Shown here in pieces: positions 50,126 to 61,494 of a stretch of DNA of 64,000 bases. Location of the stretch: NCBI RefSeq assembly GCF_033568475.1, contig NW_027331831.1, forward strand, positions 7,750,001 to 7,814,000, given 5' to 3'. Both the position numbers and the translations under genes were made by a program. Under the pieces are notes generated by a model, which saw only the letters and a program-made list of their open reading frames with translations, was not told the DNA's origin and searched no databases. The DNA is from Henckelia pumila (Eukaryota > Streptophyta > Magnoliopsida > Lamiales > Gesneriaceae). Position 1 is the first letter of the stretch. Every line of letters starts with the position of its first letter.

Positions 50126-53100
50126 GTGATTGCACCAGGGAGCACATCTCAAGTGCAGTTCAATGAAACCGATCAAAGTGGATTGAGCGGATTAAGTGGC
50201 GAACAATGGAACCTGTTGATCAATATGTTGAACACTCAGAAAGAAGGAAATCCGGGGAGATCGAATGGTAAGCAAAAAATGGTGGAATGGATAGTTGATA
50301 CCGGGGCTTCCCACCATATGACCGGAAGTTTTGATACATTAACTAATGTGAAAGAGGTTCTGCCTTGTTCTGTCAGTATGCCAGATGGAAAGAAAGTTTT
50401 AGCCACAAGAGAAGGAAATGTCATTTTGCACGAGATGTTGGAACTGAAAAATGTGTTATATGTTCCTAATTTGATGTGTAACTTGATCTCAGTGTCCCAA
50501 TTGATCAAGGAGTCAAATTGCATTGTTTAGTTCACTAATGAATTTTGTGTTATGCAGGACCGCACTTCGAGGATGCTGATTGGGGCAGGTGAGATGCGAG
50601 AGGGGCTCTACTATTTTCGGGTTGTGGCATCAAGTTTGGCTTTGAAAACAACTAAGAAAGATGATATGGATATTTGGCATCGAAGGTTGGGACATCCTTC
50701 TGACAAAATAATTCGATTGTTGCCAATAGTTGATAGAGATAGTGATAGTAGGATTACTGCTTGTGAAATTTTTTTTCGAGCAAAACAGTGTCGAGACGAG
50801 TTTGCGTCCAGTGACAATAAAGCTTTGAGTATTTTTGATAAAATTCATTGTGACTTATGGGGACCTTATAGAACTCCAACACTTTGTGGTGCATATTATT
50901 TTTTGACAATTGTTGATGACTGCTCTAGGGGTGTATGGACTTATTTACTTAAAGATAAAAGAGAAGTGGGGCGCACTCTTCTAAATTTATTTGCCATGAT
51001 TCAGAGACAGTTTGGAAAATTAGTGAAAATAGTGCGTAGTGATAACGAAACTGAATTTATGTGTTTGCATGATTATCTTGTGACAACTGGGATAATACAT
51101 CAGACCTCATGTGCTGGAACTCCACAACAAAATGGGAGGGTCGAACGGAAACACCGTCACATACTCAATGTGGCACGCACACTGCGTTTTCAGTTCAATT
51201 TACCTCTTGAGTTTTGGGGGGAGTGTGTGTTGACAGCTGCATACTTGATTAATCGGACACCATCTGTTTTGTTGCAAGGGAAAACACCTTATGAAATATT
51301 GTTTGGACAAAGCCCTTCGTATAAAAATATTCGAGTTTTTGGATGTTTGGCTTACGCACATAATCAAAAACATGGAAGAGATAAGTTTGCTAGCCGGAGC
51401 AGAAAATGTGTTTTCATTGGATATCCTTTCGGGAAGAAAGGTTGGTGTTTGTATGACTTGGAGGCCAGAAATTTTTTTGTCTCTCGGGATGTCGTTTTTG
51501 TGGAGCATACGATTCCTTATATGGAAAAATCTGGGGAAGCACGAGGTACGTTGGAAGCCACCGCTCTTGATGAATTTGTCGACGAGGAAAAAGCAATCGG
51601 TGCTAGCGAGAATGGAAATGCTCCGCAAGATCTCGAAACAGGTCCGTCCGAGGTGTTGGAATCGAAAGAATTTGAGGTCTCTTTGGGACGTGGTGATCGA
51701 GACAGACAACAGTCCTCTAGATTACGTGACTATATCCTACACACAGTGAAACGCTTGAGCCCCTCTGCGAATTCCTCGGTTAACTCACCTGCCCATACGC
51801 ACTCCTCAGGTAGCCCCTATCCCATAACACATTATGTGAACTGTGATAAATTTTCTTTGCCACACCGTGCTTTCTTGGCAGCTATTACTGCAAGTGTTGA
51901 GCCGACTTCTTTCGCTGAGGCTATCAAGGATGAGAATTGGCGGATAGCAATGAATAAAGAGATGGTGGCACTGAACGACAACGATACATGGACTGTGGTT
52001 CCTTTGCCACCCGGAAAGTGAGCCATACGATGCAAATGGGTGTACAAAATAAAATATAATGCTGATGGAACAATAGAGCGCTACAAAGCTCGATTGGTTA
52101 TTCTTGGAAATCGGCAGGTTGAAGGGATTGACTATAATGAGACCTTTGCACCGGTAGCCAAGATGGTCACGGTACGTACTTTCCTTACCGTGGCAGCAGC
52201 TAAAAACTGGGAACTTCATCAGATGGATGTGCACAATGCATTTTTTCATGGCGATTTGAAAGAAGATGTTTATATGCACATGCCTCCTGGGTTTGATTCG
52301 GAAAAACCAGGAATGGTGTGTCATTTGAAAAAATCTTTGTACGATTTAAAACAAGCACCTCGTTGCTGGTTTGCGAAGTTGGCTACTGCCCTACAAAATT
52401 ATGGCTTCAAACAATCATACTCGGACTATTCTCTCTTCGTCCTGCACCGCGACAAGAAACAAGTCAACGTTCTTGTGTATGTGGATGATATTCTTGTGTC
52501 GGGCAATGATCATGACACCATCCAGAGTTTCAAAAAATATTTGAGCAGTTGTTTTCATATGAAAGATTTGGGTAGTTTGAAGTATTTTCTTGGAATTGAA
52601 GTGGCTCGAAGTCCTAAGGGTCTCTTCTTATGTCAACGCAAATATGCATTGGATATCATTTTCGAGGCAGGTCTACTTGGAGCTAAGCCCGCTTCTCTTC
52701 CACTTGAGACAAATCATAATCTGGCCTTGGCAAATGACGAATTTCTGTCTCATCCTGAGAGTTACAGGTGTTTGGTGGGACGACTGATTTACCTCTCCAT
52801 TACGCGTCCTGAGCTATCTTATTACGTGCATACACTGGCTCAATTCATGCAACAACCGCGAGTAGAAAATTGGGAAGGTGCTTTGCGTGTGGTGCGTTAC
52901 TTAAAAGGGAATCCTGGGCAAGGAATTCTACTGCGATCGGATTGTAATCTGCGGCTTTTGGGATGGTGTGACTCTGATTGGGCGAGCTGCCCCTTGACTC
53001 GACGATCTCTGACTGGTTGGTTTATCTTACTAGGGACTTCACCCATCTCTTGGAAGACTAAGAAACAACACACGGTGTCTCTCGCTCTTTTGCTGAGGCA

Positions 53101-53436
53101 GAATATCGATCTATGGCAGCCACTACTTCCGAATTAAAATGGCTGAAAGGGTTGTTATTGGCACTCGGTGTCGATCAGGAGCATCCAATGCCACTGTATT
53201 GTGATAGTCAAGCAGCACTGCATATTTCTGCCAATCCAGTGTTCCATGAGCGGACCAAACATATTGAGATTGATTGTCACTTTGTTCGTGATGAGATTCG
53301 TAACCATACCATCCATCCAGTCTCTGTTCGGACATCTAATCAGCTAGCTGACACATTTACAAAGGCGTTGGGAAAACAACAATTTGAGTACTTACTTCGC
53401 AAGTTGGGCATCTGGAATCTACATGCTCCAACTTGA
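50126..53436 (+). pseudogene. Copia Pol: protease, integrase, RT, RNase H, broken
   Basis: The protease motif VDTGASHHM is near 50295. TAG at 50528-50530 interrupts the linker. The GAG-pre-integrase and integrase frame (50552-52021) has WHRRLGHPS, but the second Cys of the HHCC finger is Phe (CEIFF) and the usual SDNG is SDNE. The TPQQNGRVERKHR box is present. TGA at 52019-52021 replaces an Arg codon before RT. The RT frame 52040-53137 is open with YVDD at 52478-52489. A two-base CT repeat near 53085 shifts the frame at the RNase H core, which resumes in 53113-53436 up to the stop before the purine tract. Confidence 0.93.
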
Positions 53437-53442
53437 GGGGGG
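53435..53442 (+). other. Polypurine tract of copia element
   Basis: GAGGGGGG immediately before the 3' LTR. Confidence 0.85.
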
Positions 53443-53666
53443 TATTGAGAGATATAATAATGGAATGTAAATATTGTATTAGCAGCAAGAATCCTTAATT
53501 GTGGAGCATATAATTTCGGTTAGGAATGATCTTAGGAGGAATGATTTATTTGCTAATTCTTAGAAGATTTGCTCCACAAATTGTTGAAAAATGCTTGTAT
53601 ATATCATGCACGGTTCATTGTGAATAATATACATATATTTTCAACTTCATTATTTTGTTCTTCACA
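53443..53666 (+). repeat. 3' LTR of copia element
   Basis: 224 bp with seven single-base differences from the 5' LTR and no indel. Confidence 0.93.
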
Positions 53667-53937
53667 AAATTATATTAGAAATATCAAAACAAGCGTTGTA
53701 CAGTACTTGTAACACTTATTCTCATGTTCCAGTTTTCTACGGATACCATATATTAATCCTTTTCTGCTATGAATATAATCAAAACTATGTTTCGCAATTA
53801 GTTGAGAGATGAATTTCTTAATGACTGTTTGTTAGTGTAAATTGAGAAATAGATTGCTCAAAATTACAATACATCTTATGGAAGGGACGGTTCCAAATTA
53901 TTATAGATTTGAGAACTATAGTAATGATGTATCTTGT

Positions 53938-54156
53938 AGAGTTGATATAACATATCATGTCGAAAACCGTATATTGTATATCGTATCGAATTTTTATATT
54001 TTTATATATTATTTTGGTGTTCTAGTGAATATCAAAATTTTTAAATTTCATACTGTAATCATAACGAAAAATTTGGTAACGTTACCGTATCGTATCGAAA
54101 ATTTGGTATTTTTCGGTAGTGGTATACTGAAAATTCGGTACTTTTTTCCACCCCTA
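53938..54156. mobile_element. MITE fragment related to 1-236
   Basis: It has CGTATCGTATCG, GGTATTTTTCGG and AAATTCGGTA words and a terminus CCACCCCTA, as in the fragment at the window start. The left end is not clear, so no duplication could be tested. Confidence 0.4.
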
Positions 54157-55196
54157 TTATTTTGTAATATTTGATGACAGATATTAATGTATTATTTAAT
54201 GCAAAATTTAAACTTTATCTTTATTTATGATAACACAGAAAGTCCTATGAAACGGTCTCACATTTTAATTTTGTGTACAAATATCTTATTAACCTTATCT
54301 ATTAAACATTAATATTATTTTTTATGTTAAAAGTACCATATATGTGTACTTTTTTTTGTTTTTTGGGTTTCATTTTTTACCCCATTTTGTTCCACTGGTC
54401 GTTCCCAATCGGTGTGAACGAATGCTAGGACTAATGTACGTCTTTATTTTATTTATTTTTTTATGACTTGAGAATCAACCGCCGCTAATTTTCGATATAC
54501 TGGTAAAATCTCGAACTAACGCAATATCTTGTAAATCACGTCAGTCAGATAAATTGTAATGGGCAAGCCATGTACGATATATTATTTCAAAAAAAAGTGT
54601 TGATAAAAAGAATCGAGCAATTTGTCACTAACAAGTACTTACTTACTTCATCAACTCAAACACCTACGGAAGGATGGCTTTATCATATATTACTAAAACG
54701 TACAATTGCCTTTTGGTACCGAAAGCTAAACCTTATCAGCTTATTATTCGATTGGCTACTATATCATTATATTATAATAATATTTTGGTTAATAGTTATG
54801 ATAAGAAATAACACAACCACCAATTTGGTTTTCTTTATATAAATCACTTTGTCTCTTATGAATAATTTCTCCATTTGACAAGTGCATATAACAAATGTCA
54901 AGTTGGTCACGCGTACGATAGAAATTAAACACCTCAAAGAAGTCCACTAATAAGGACAGATTTTGTAACACAACAAAAATAATAAGATTGCTTTCCAACT
55001 TCAAATTCAACACGTACATATCGCATATATATTATTTATATATATAGATAGATTTACATGATAATATTGTTACAAAATGTGACATATCCGCATGTAATTA
55101 ATTGTACATAGCATGCAATAGACAAAATATGTCCCATGATTTCAATTTTGCAAACGACTTGTATGATCATGTAAGAATATAACCAAGATTAAGCCA
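54157..55196. other. Spacer downstream of the SAUR gene
   Basis: AT-rich, with no gene seen. The last part is the presumed 3' flank of the SAUR gene on the minus strand. Confidence 0.4.
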
Positions 55197-55709
55197 CTAA
55201 AAATGGTTGATGGGAACTAATCTTGGTGGCGTGAGGATGTGATATGGTGTAGAAGTGTGACTCCTCGTAACAAAGTTGCAGCCATGACTTTTCTCCCTAC
55301 TCGTACCTTCGCTATCCATCTCCACCAACACTTGGATGAAATGCTCCACTTCGCAAGGAAGAACCAGAGGCCCTTCGCAGCTGAACCCGTACTCGGATTC
55401 GGCTTCTTCCAGTAGAGTCCTGAAAAGGGGATGGTTCACGTACTCAGTTCTGATCACGAACCGCTGTTTCTCCGATCCAACGTAGATAGAGAAGCATCCG
55501 TCTGGAGCCACTTTGTGTGATCTTCTTTCGTTGTGATTCGGCTGGAAGTCGAAAATAAGGTTTCGAGGCCAAGATTTGCTCTTCACCGTTAGAGCTGCAG
55601 TACCTTTTCTTGACATCCCACCACTGAAGGATTTGCATCTCTCCCATGTTTTGGAGATTAGCCCTCTCTTACCCTTACCTCTAACACCATCACGATATAA
55701 ATATTCCAT
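55197..55709 (-). CDS. SAUR family auxin-responsive protein
   Basis: A small auxin-up RNA protein; family members promote growth, often by inhibiting PP2C.D phosphatases and so activating plasma membrane proton pumps. The intronless frame of 170 residues is typical. The N-terminal part is basic (GKGKRGLISKTWERCKS). The SAUR core spans about residues 67-131: VAPDGCFSIYVG, RFVIRTEYVNHPLF, LLEEAESEYGF and GPLVLPCEV. A Ser/Thr- and His-containing tail of about 40 residues follows. The ATG at 55709 is preceded (minus strand) by a poly-A run. No other SAUR is near, although SAURs are often clustered. The exact subgroup is not resolved. Residue motifs make the family assignment secure. Confidence 0.93.
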   Translation of the reverse strand: MEYLYRDGVRGKGKRGLISKTWERCKSFSGGMSRKGTAALTVKSKSWPRNLIFDFQPNHNERRSHKVAPDGCFSIYVGSEKQRFVIRTEYVNHPLFRTLLEEAESEYGFSCEGPLVLPCEVEHFIQVLVEMDSEGTSREKSHGCNFVTRSHTSTPYHILTPPRLVPINHF

Positions 55710-56821
55710 TTTTTTTTTTTTTTCTCGTGTAAGAAATTATAAATAAAAACACAATAGATCGAACTTAGCTATTTCTCAGACAATTGAGTACGTACGTACA
55801 CTATAAAACAAGTGATGATATATGAATTCAACCTCTGTCATAAACTAAATTGAACATAACCTTCATCCTTGGCCTCATTGTATTACTCATGATTATCATG
55901 CACAGAAAATCGCAACATATATATATGAAACAAAAACGAAGAGAAAAAGTGAAAAGGGTTAACTAATTTGTATGCTGGCTCCCAAGGGCAAGAAACAGTA
56001 GCTAGGCTTCACGGGAGACGTTGCCTTTGCAATTGGCTGATATGTGCGTGAATATCAATGTGTGTGTATATATAGTAAAAGTGCAAGACATGCTGAGGAT
56101 GTAATAAATAAATTAATTAATATGGATTAAATATTTTAAGTTGGGCTATAAATCGATTAATGGTCAGTAATTTGTCAACTCGTTAATGGCGGGCTTAGTT
56201 TATTATTACTTGAAATTATTGGAGGGGTACTTTTTTAATGCGTCCTATAGTGACCTGAAGAGGCCAGTTTATCTGAACATTGATTTTTGTTCTTATTTTT
56301 AAATTATTTTGGATAATTCTGAGCGTTGATTTTGAGTTGCAAGCACGAGGAAAAGGTCAACACTAGCTTGGGTTTGTTGGCTTTGCAACTTGTGTCATAT
56401 TATCCATGCTTTTATTATTAAATATTTCGTGAAATTCATTAAAGTGTTGTTGGGGAAAAATATATATATATTTTTTCTCCTACAAAATTTCCCATTAAAT
56501 TCTGAAATTAAAATGGAATTCAATCTTCCCAAGATTTCCTCACATATAAACTTAAATAAATACCTTGGCATCACGCGCGGTATGTATATATCTCTAGCAC
56601 TGGTGCAAGTCAAATTTAATTAAATTTAATTTAATTTTATCTAAATTCATTGTGTTTAGTCAGTTCCTAACACCATATTTGAATTTGAAAATAGAGTTGA
56701 CATTGTGTCCATGAGTGCAATTTTAGCGTGAATATATATGATGTCTCAGATCTAACATTAGAACCTAATTGGTCTTGTCGAAGAAACTATGAAATTAAAT
56801 ATTCATCATAGGCGGTGTGCC
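55710..56821. other. SAUR 5' flank and spacer
   Basis: On the minus strand this holds the SAUR promoter. A CTATATATAC box (about 56067-56076) could be a TATA box about 360 bp before the start codon; this is weak. No other gene is seen. Confidence 0.35.
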
Positions 56822-56845
56822 ATATATATATATATATATATATAT
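56822..56845. repeat. (AT)n tract left of fold-back MITE
   Basis: An uninterrupted AT dinucleotide run touches the left arm of the MITE at 56846. Confidence 0.9.
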
Positions 56846-56980
56846 CTTTCAAGTGCCCACCACCATGCCCACCAATGATGTGACATTATTTTATTGAATG
56901 TGATAAATTGTAGGTCCAATAGAATAATGCCACATCATTGGTGGGCATGATGGTGGGCATGATAGGTGGGCACTTGAAAG
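56846..56980. mobile_element. Fold-back MITE between (TA)n tracts
   Basis: Perfect 16-bp inverted ends, CTTTCAAGTGCCCACC and its inverse. The arms continue with CATGCCCACC repeats and ATGATGTGRCATTAT. The right arm has one extra CATGCCCACC-type unit. The central text ATGTGATAAATTGT is shared with 58835-58988. (AT)n tracts lie on the left and shortly to the right. Confidence 0.8.
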
Positions 56981-56994
56981 AAACTCTATATATA

Positions 56995-56996
<2 letters not shown>

Positions 56997-57035
<39 letters not shown>

Positions 57036-57088
57036 GATACAAATTTCCAACTACTGAAAAAACATGAATATATATATATATATATATA
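56997..57088. repeat. (AT)n tracts right of fold-back MITE
   Basis: Two AT runs, about 56997-57029 and 57068-57088, separated by a short unique stretch. Confidence 0.9.
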
Positions 57089-57736
57089 CACGGGATTAAA
57101 TGAGATAAAATAAAATGAAACGTTTGGTAAAATTTAATTGTAAGATCACAATAATTGTTTTTAATATATTAGTGCATGCATTAATCAACAATAGGTAGCT
57201 TATATATCAATATTATAAATAATATATTTGTGATGAAAATAGGGTGGGACGTCCCCGCAACCCCACCTCATCCCACTTGCATGTGCTGAGTGTACCAAAA
57301 TAAATACAATTCGCTTTAGTTTGGTATAGTTCACTCGACTCTAATTTTTTAAATAAAAAAAAAATTAGCCTTCAAATTATGGTTTGCTGGACTTTGGGCC
57401 GTTGAATTGTGCGGGATTTCAACCGTATATCAAGTCACCGGCTTTTGGTTTGTTACGTCTTTAGCTTGCTCTCTAGTACGTACGAGCATTAAAACTTGAG
57501 TACTCGTAAATTCATTATGTGAGACGCACTTATTCGATTCAGCTCAGCTCATGGAAACATATTATTTTTATATTAAAAATATTGTTTTAATTGTAACTAT
57601 GAGTTGGCGACAAAAGTTCTCAAGTATGCATGCAAGGAGGGTTGCTCACTGTACTGAGACCCCTAAGAAAGCTTATGAAGATTTTAGAGGAAGACAAAAC
57701 TGAAATTAGCAGATATAGAAGAATTCTCATAAACTA

Positions 57737-57789
<53 letters not shown>

Positions 57790-57823
57790 ATTAAAATTGA
57801 GGGTTGTTGGTATGACAAATAAT
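57089..57823. other. AT-rich spacer with (AT)n
   Basis: No gene is seen. An (AT)n run at about 57743-57786 precedes the hAT copy. Confidence 0.45.
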
Positions 57824-58637
57824 CAGGAGCGGTCCTGAAAAAAATGTGGCACGTGACGAAGTTAAAAATATGATCATATTTCCTTAATAATGTATATATA
57901 TATATGTATACATATAATTTTAAAGAACATACACATTAGAAATAATTTTACATATAGTTTCTCAAAATAAATTATTTAACAACCAATATTATTTAAAATT
58001 CACTCTTATAAATTTGTATTTTTTGAAACAAAGTCGTCATTTCTTGACATTTTATGATGAATATTTGTGCAAAAATGGAATTGTTTAACTAAATTCATAA
58101 AAAATGCTAAATATATAGTACTAAATAATGAAGTCAAATACGAACAAAAAATATACATATATATATAAGAGAAAGATAATAAATTAGTATAATATAAATT
58201 AATAAAATAATGATGCAACAATCTATTAGTAAATTAAAAAAAATAAAAAGAAAAATATAAATTTTGTAAAATTACACAATTTCATAACCTAAAATTTGAG
58301 TAATCAACATGGTTTAATTGAATAATAAGTAAAAAAATTTGACGGTATCTACCTATGATGCGACGGAGGTCTGCGAGAAATTTCATGCATGAGGAAAGAA
58401 TATAGAAATTGAACAGAGTTAGTGAACCATGAGAGTTGTGGTGATTTAACTCATTTGAAGCAATATTTTTGTCATAAGAACCTATTGACAATTTATTTAT
58501 ATGTTACATCACCATTTATTAGTTAAATTTATTTGGATATTAATTTAAATACGATTTTTTAAAAAAATAATCGAGGGCTCGTCTCAAGGTGGGGCCCTGG
58601 GAGGTCGGCCACCCGCCCTATCTTAGGGCCGCCCCTG
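57824..58637. mobile_element. Non-autonomous hAT element, copy 2
   Basis: The left end is CAGGAGCGGTCC and the right end is the inverse of CAGGGGCGGCCC. The flanks CAAATAAT (57816-57823) and CTAATAAT (58638-58645) match at 7 of 8 bases, as expected of a hAT target duplication. The interior shares TTATTTAACAACCAATATT-like text and the DDFVSKN transposase remnant (minus strand, about 58010-58060) with copy 1 at 627-1456. It is more decayed than copy 1. Confidence 0.8.
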
Positions 58638-58834
58638 CTAATAATCCTCTTTTATTGTCCTTTTAGTAATATTTAATTACCAAAATGTCATTTTATTTTG
58701 TCTATATTGATAAATATTTATTTACGAAAATATCATGTTTATAAAATTTATTTATTTTTAATAAAAAATCACTTTTCAAAATTGTTCTCTAAACTTTTTA
58801 TTGTTTTTATTTTTATGTTTTAAAAAATATACAA

Positions 58835-58986
58835 TTTTGTTATCATGCCCACTCACCGTGCCCACATAATGTGTCTACCATGAAGTGGCACTCAACGATT
58901 GGATGTGATGAATTGTGCGTCCAATAGTTGAGTGTCACCTCATGGTGTACACATTATGTGGACACGGTGGATTGGGAGGATAGCAA

Positions 58987-58988
<2 letters not shown>
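58835..58988. mobile_element. Second fold-back MITE beside (TA)n
   Basis: The left arm TTTTGTTATCATGCCCA pairs with the right arm, whose inverse is TTTTGCTATCCTCCCA. The inner text CACCGTGYCCACATAATGTG is mirrored. The core ATGTGATGAATTGTGCGTCCAATAG-like region is shared with 56846-56980. An (AT)n run follows at about 58990-59022. Confidence 0.75.
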
Positions 58989-58989
<1 letters not shown>

Positions 58990-59024
<35 letters not shown>

Positions 59025-59163
59025 AGGGAAGGTTTGGAGACCGACCAAATTGGTACGATTGATGTGGCCTTTAGGTTTTTTTTTTCATTTTAATATTTTT
59101 ATGTGCAATTTCAAAATTTTATGTGCAATTTCAAAATTTTCAAAATATCTTTGGTCAATGTTT

Positions 59164-59194
<31 letters not shown>
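58990..59194. repeat. (AT)n tracts
   Basis: AT runs at about 58990-59022 and 59168-59194. Between them a short CAAAATTTTATGTGCAATTT unit is repeated near 59105-59140. Confidence 0.85.
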
Positions 59195-59206
<12 letters not shown>

Positions 59207-60269
59207 TATATTTTTTAATTAAAAAAATGGACTGTATGTGCAAGCACCTGAAGTATATCAAAAAAAATAAACTATACAAACACACGACACGTGCATCAAA
59301 ATAATAGTGTGTATGTGTGTAATGAGTACATTGTGGATCGAATTTCTAACTTTAAACTATTCTATTCGATACGAAGGTCTAAGTTTATCTGAAGAGTTTG
59401 TCTAGCCTCCAAACCCAATTCATACTAAAGAACGGTTTGGACCCGATCCTATCAGGCAACAACATCCTGACTCTTTAATTACTTAAGGTCTAAAATAAGG
59501 TCATAAACATTTTGTCACATGATCTCATACATTTTGTTAAAGAAAAAATCAAATGTGGTTTCTTATATATATAGTTATCGGATCAAGAATTGAGACATTA
59601 ATAACATGAACGAATCCCTGAAGATAATGAATTGAAGGATAAATTTAAACTTGATAAGTGACTACCAATATTTTTATAATCAACTTGCCATATCTTTTGA
59701 ATATTTAGCATCGGATTTTTCAGCTATTGTGAGCCTTGTGTACAGGATACAGATATATCACACGAATTCCAAGATAGAATGTTGGCCTAAGTAAACATAC
59801 CCTCATGTAATAAAACAAGAAATTTGGATGAATCCAATAAGCTAGGGAATTAAATCATCTCATTGGGAATCAAATCTATGCAATTTTAACTCGATGCTTG
59901 TATGAGATGGTTTTATGCATTAATTTTGTGATTTTGATTTTTTTTTGACTCGACTATGAAAAAATATTTTTTTTATGTCAAACGTATTATTTTTAATTAT
60001 AAATACTGGTCAACACATTTATCTCACTAAAGACTACTCCATCTTATAAATATTTAATTAGGTATGCAGTTATAAATTTGAATAATTTATGGTCTTTCAT
60101 TAATATTTCAAGCTTTCATATTTTCCATTTTTTCTACCATATCTGAGGGTCGGATCTGCGATAAGCATGAATCCTATGACGATTTTAGAACTTTATTTTG
60201 TTGTATTAATACTTATCTAGCATTTTTATTCTGAATTTTGCGCTAAAATCATCATATTCATGTTTTTAG
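59195..60269. other. Spacer, no gene seen
   Basis: AT-rich, with no recognised motif or element end. Confidence 0.4.
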
Positions 60270-60780
60270 GTTTGATTAAAAGTTAAAGAAATCTAAAAAA
60301 TAGAAGAGAGAATCAAAATTTCCGACGCCGCGTTGAAAATTATCCGAAAAATAAGAAAGAATTGCGAGAAACAAACCAAAAAAGTCAAGAAGTTGAAGGC
60401 ACAGTTGCACAGACCCTGTGTATGGTCTGGAACCACATCCGTGAATTTTACGTCGGAAATTTGGAAACTTGCCAAAAATGCATAGGCACAAACCCTTGTC
60501 TAGACCTATCCGGACTCTGTGCTATTTCACGGAAAATTTTCATATTCTGTGCAGAATTTCGGAATTTAAGGAAACTTTTTATCGTGTTACGTTTTGTGAT
60601 TTCTTGGACACGAATTATTGAGAACAAATAGGGTTTTGACAAAAAATATAAAAGAAAACTTTGGTACAACATGAAATAACTTTTGGCAAATTTTAGAGAC
60701 AACGGCTAGGACTTGGAGTAAGGAAGGTGAATAAGCACTTGAGGGAGCAAGATTCAGGCGCCATTATTGAGATTTCTTAG
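60270..60780. other. Higher-GC block, probably repeat-derived
   Basis: It stands out from its surroundings by base composition (for example CCGACGCCGCG near 60322 and CACAGACCCTGTG near 60409). Its short open frames on both strands match no family I recognise. It may be a worn retroelement fragment. Confidence 0.25.
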
Positions 60781-61486
60781 TTTATTTCTTCAATTTCATA
60801 AACTCAAACATTATATTTTCGTCTAGTTTTTATTTTATGGAGTATTCATCTTTCTATATGGGCCATGATAGGGCCAAATTTTTATTGTTGTTTGCGTGTT
60901 GTATTGATTAATATTTTGATTTATTTTATATTATTGATTGGTTTTTGCGTGGATTTCTTACATTTATTGGATTGTTAAATAAAAATAGGATTATTAAGAT
61001 AGGGGATTTCATCGTGATTTAAAATAATTATTTTTTGTTTAAATTCAATACATGACAATAATTATATTTGGTATCGTTGTGTGTTTCTACTTCCTGACCA
61101 TTGTCTTGAAATTTGAATTTCTACTAAGCTTAGTTCACCATTTATTTTAATTTCGTTATTTGGTTCAGATAAATTTAATTATTTTATTTTAATTAGTTTA
61201 ATTATTCACAAAAAAATCATTTCTTTTATTTAATTCTGAATTAAATTAAATAATTTATATCCTGAGTATAATTAAATAATAGTATACATGAAAACGACTT
61301 GGAGTTGATCCAATTATATTATTGCTTGACCATTACACTTGCTAGAATTTTCAGATTAAATCATCGGTCAATACGCGTAATAGAAAAAAAGTCCAGTGTC
61401 CTGACTCTCCTCTCACCTATATATTTGTTCATATATATTTTCGAGCTCTCGCTAGCTGAAAAAACTCGTCGGATATCAAGTTAGAA
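60781..61486. other. AT-rich spacer
   Basis: No gene is seen before the hAT-like element at 61495. Confidence 0.4.
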
Positions 61487-61494
61487 ACTGCGAA

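Larger units (their letters stand above)
48894..53666 (+). mobile_element. Ty1/copia retrotransposon, defective
   Basis: A 4773-bp element with 224-bp LTRs at 48894-49117 and 53443-53666, flanked by AAATT on both sides (48889-48893, 53667-53671). Domain order is gag, protease, integrase, RT, RNase H, which defines Ty1/copia. The LTRs differ at 7 positions by eye (about 3%). Both LTRs start TATTGAG and end TTCACA, so the termini are TA...CA rather than TG...CA. Five breaks interrupt the single gag-pol frame. Confidence 0.95.

Noticed and set aside
56846..56980. Possible microRNA precursor
   Set aside because: The near-perfect fold-back with symmetric ends and a sister copy at 58835 is better explained as a MITE.
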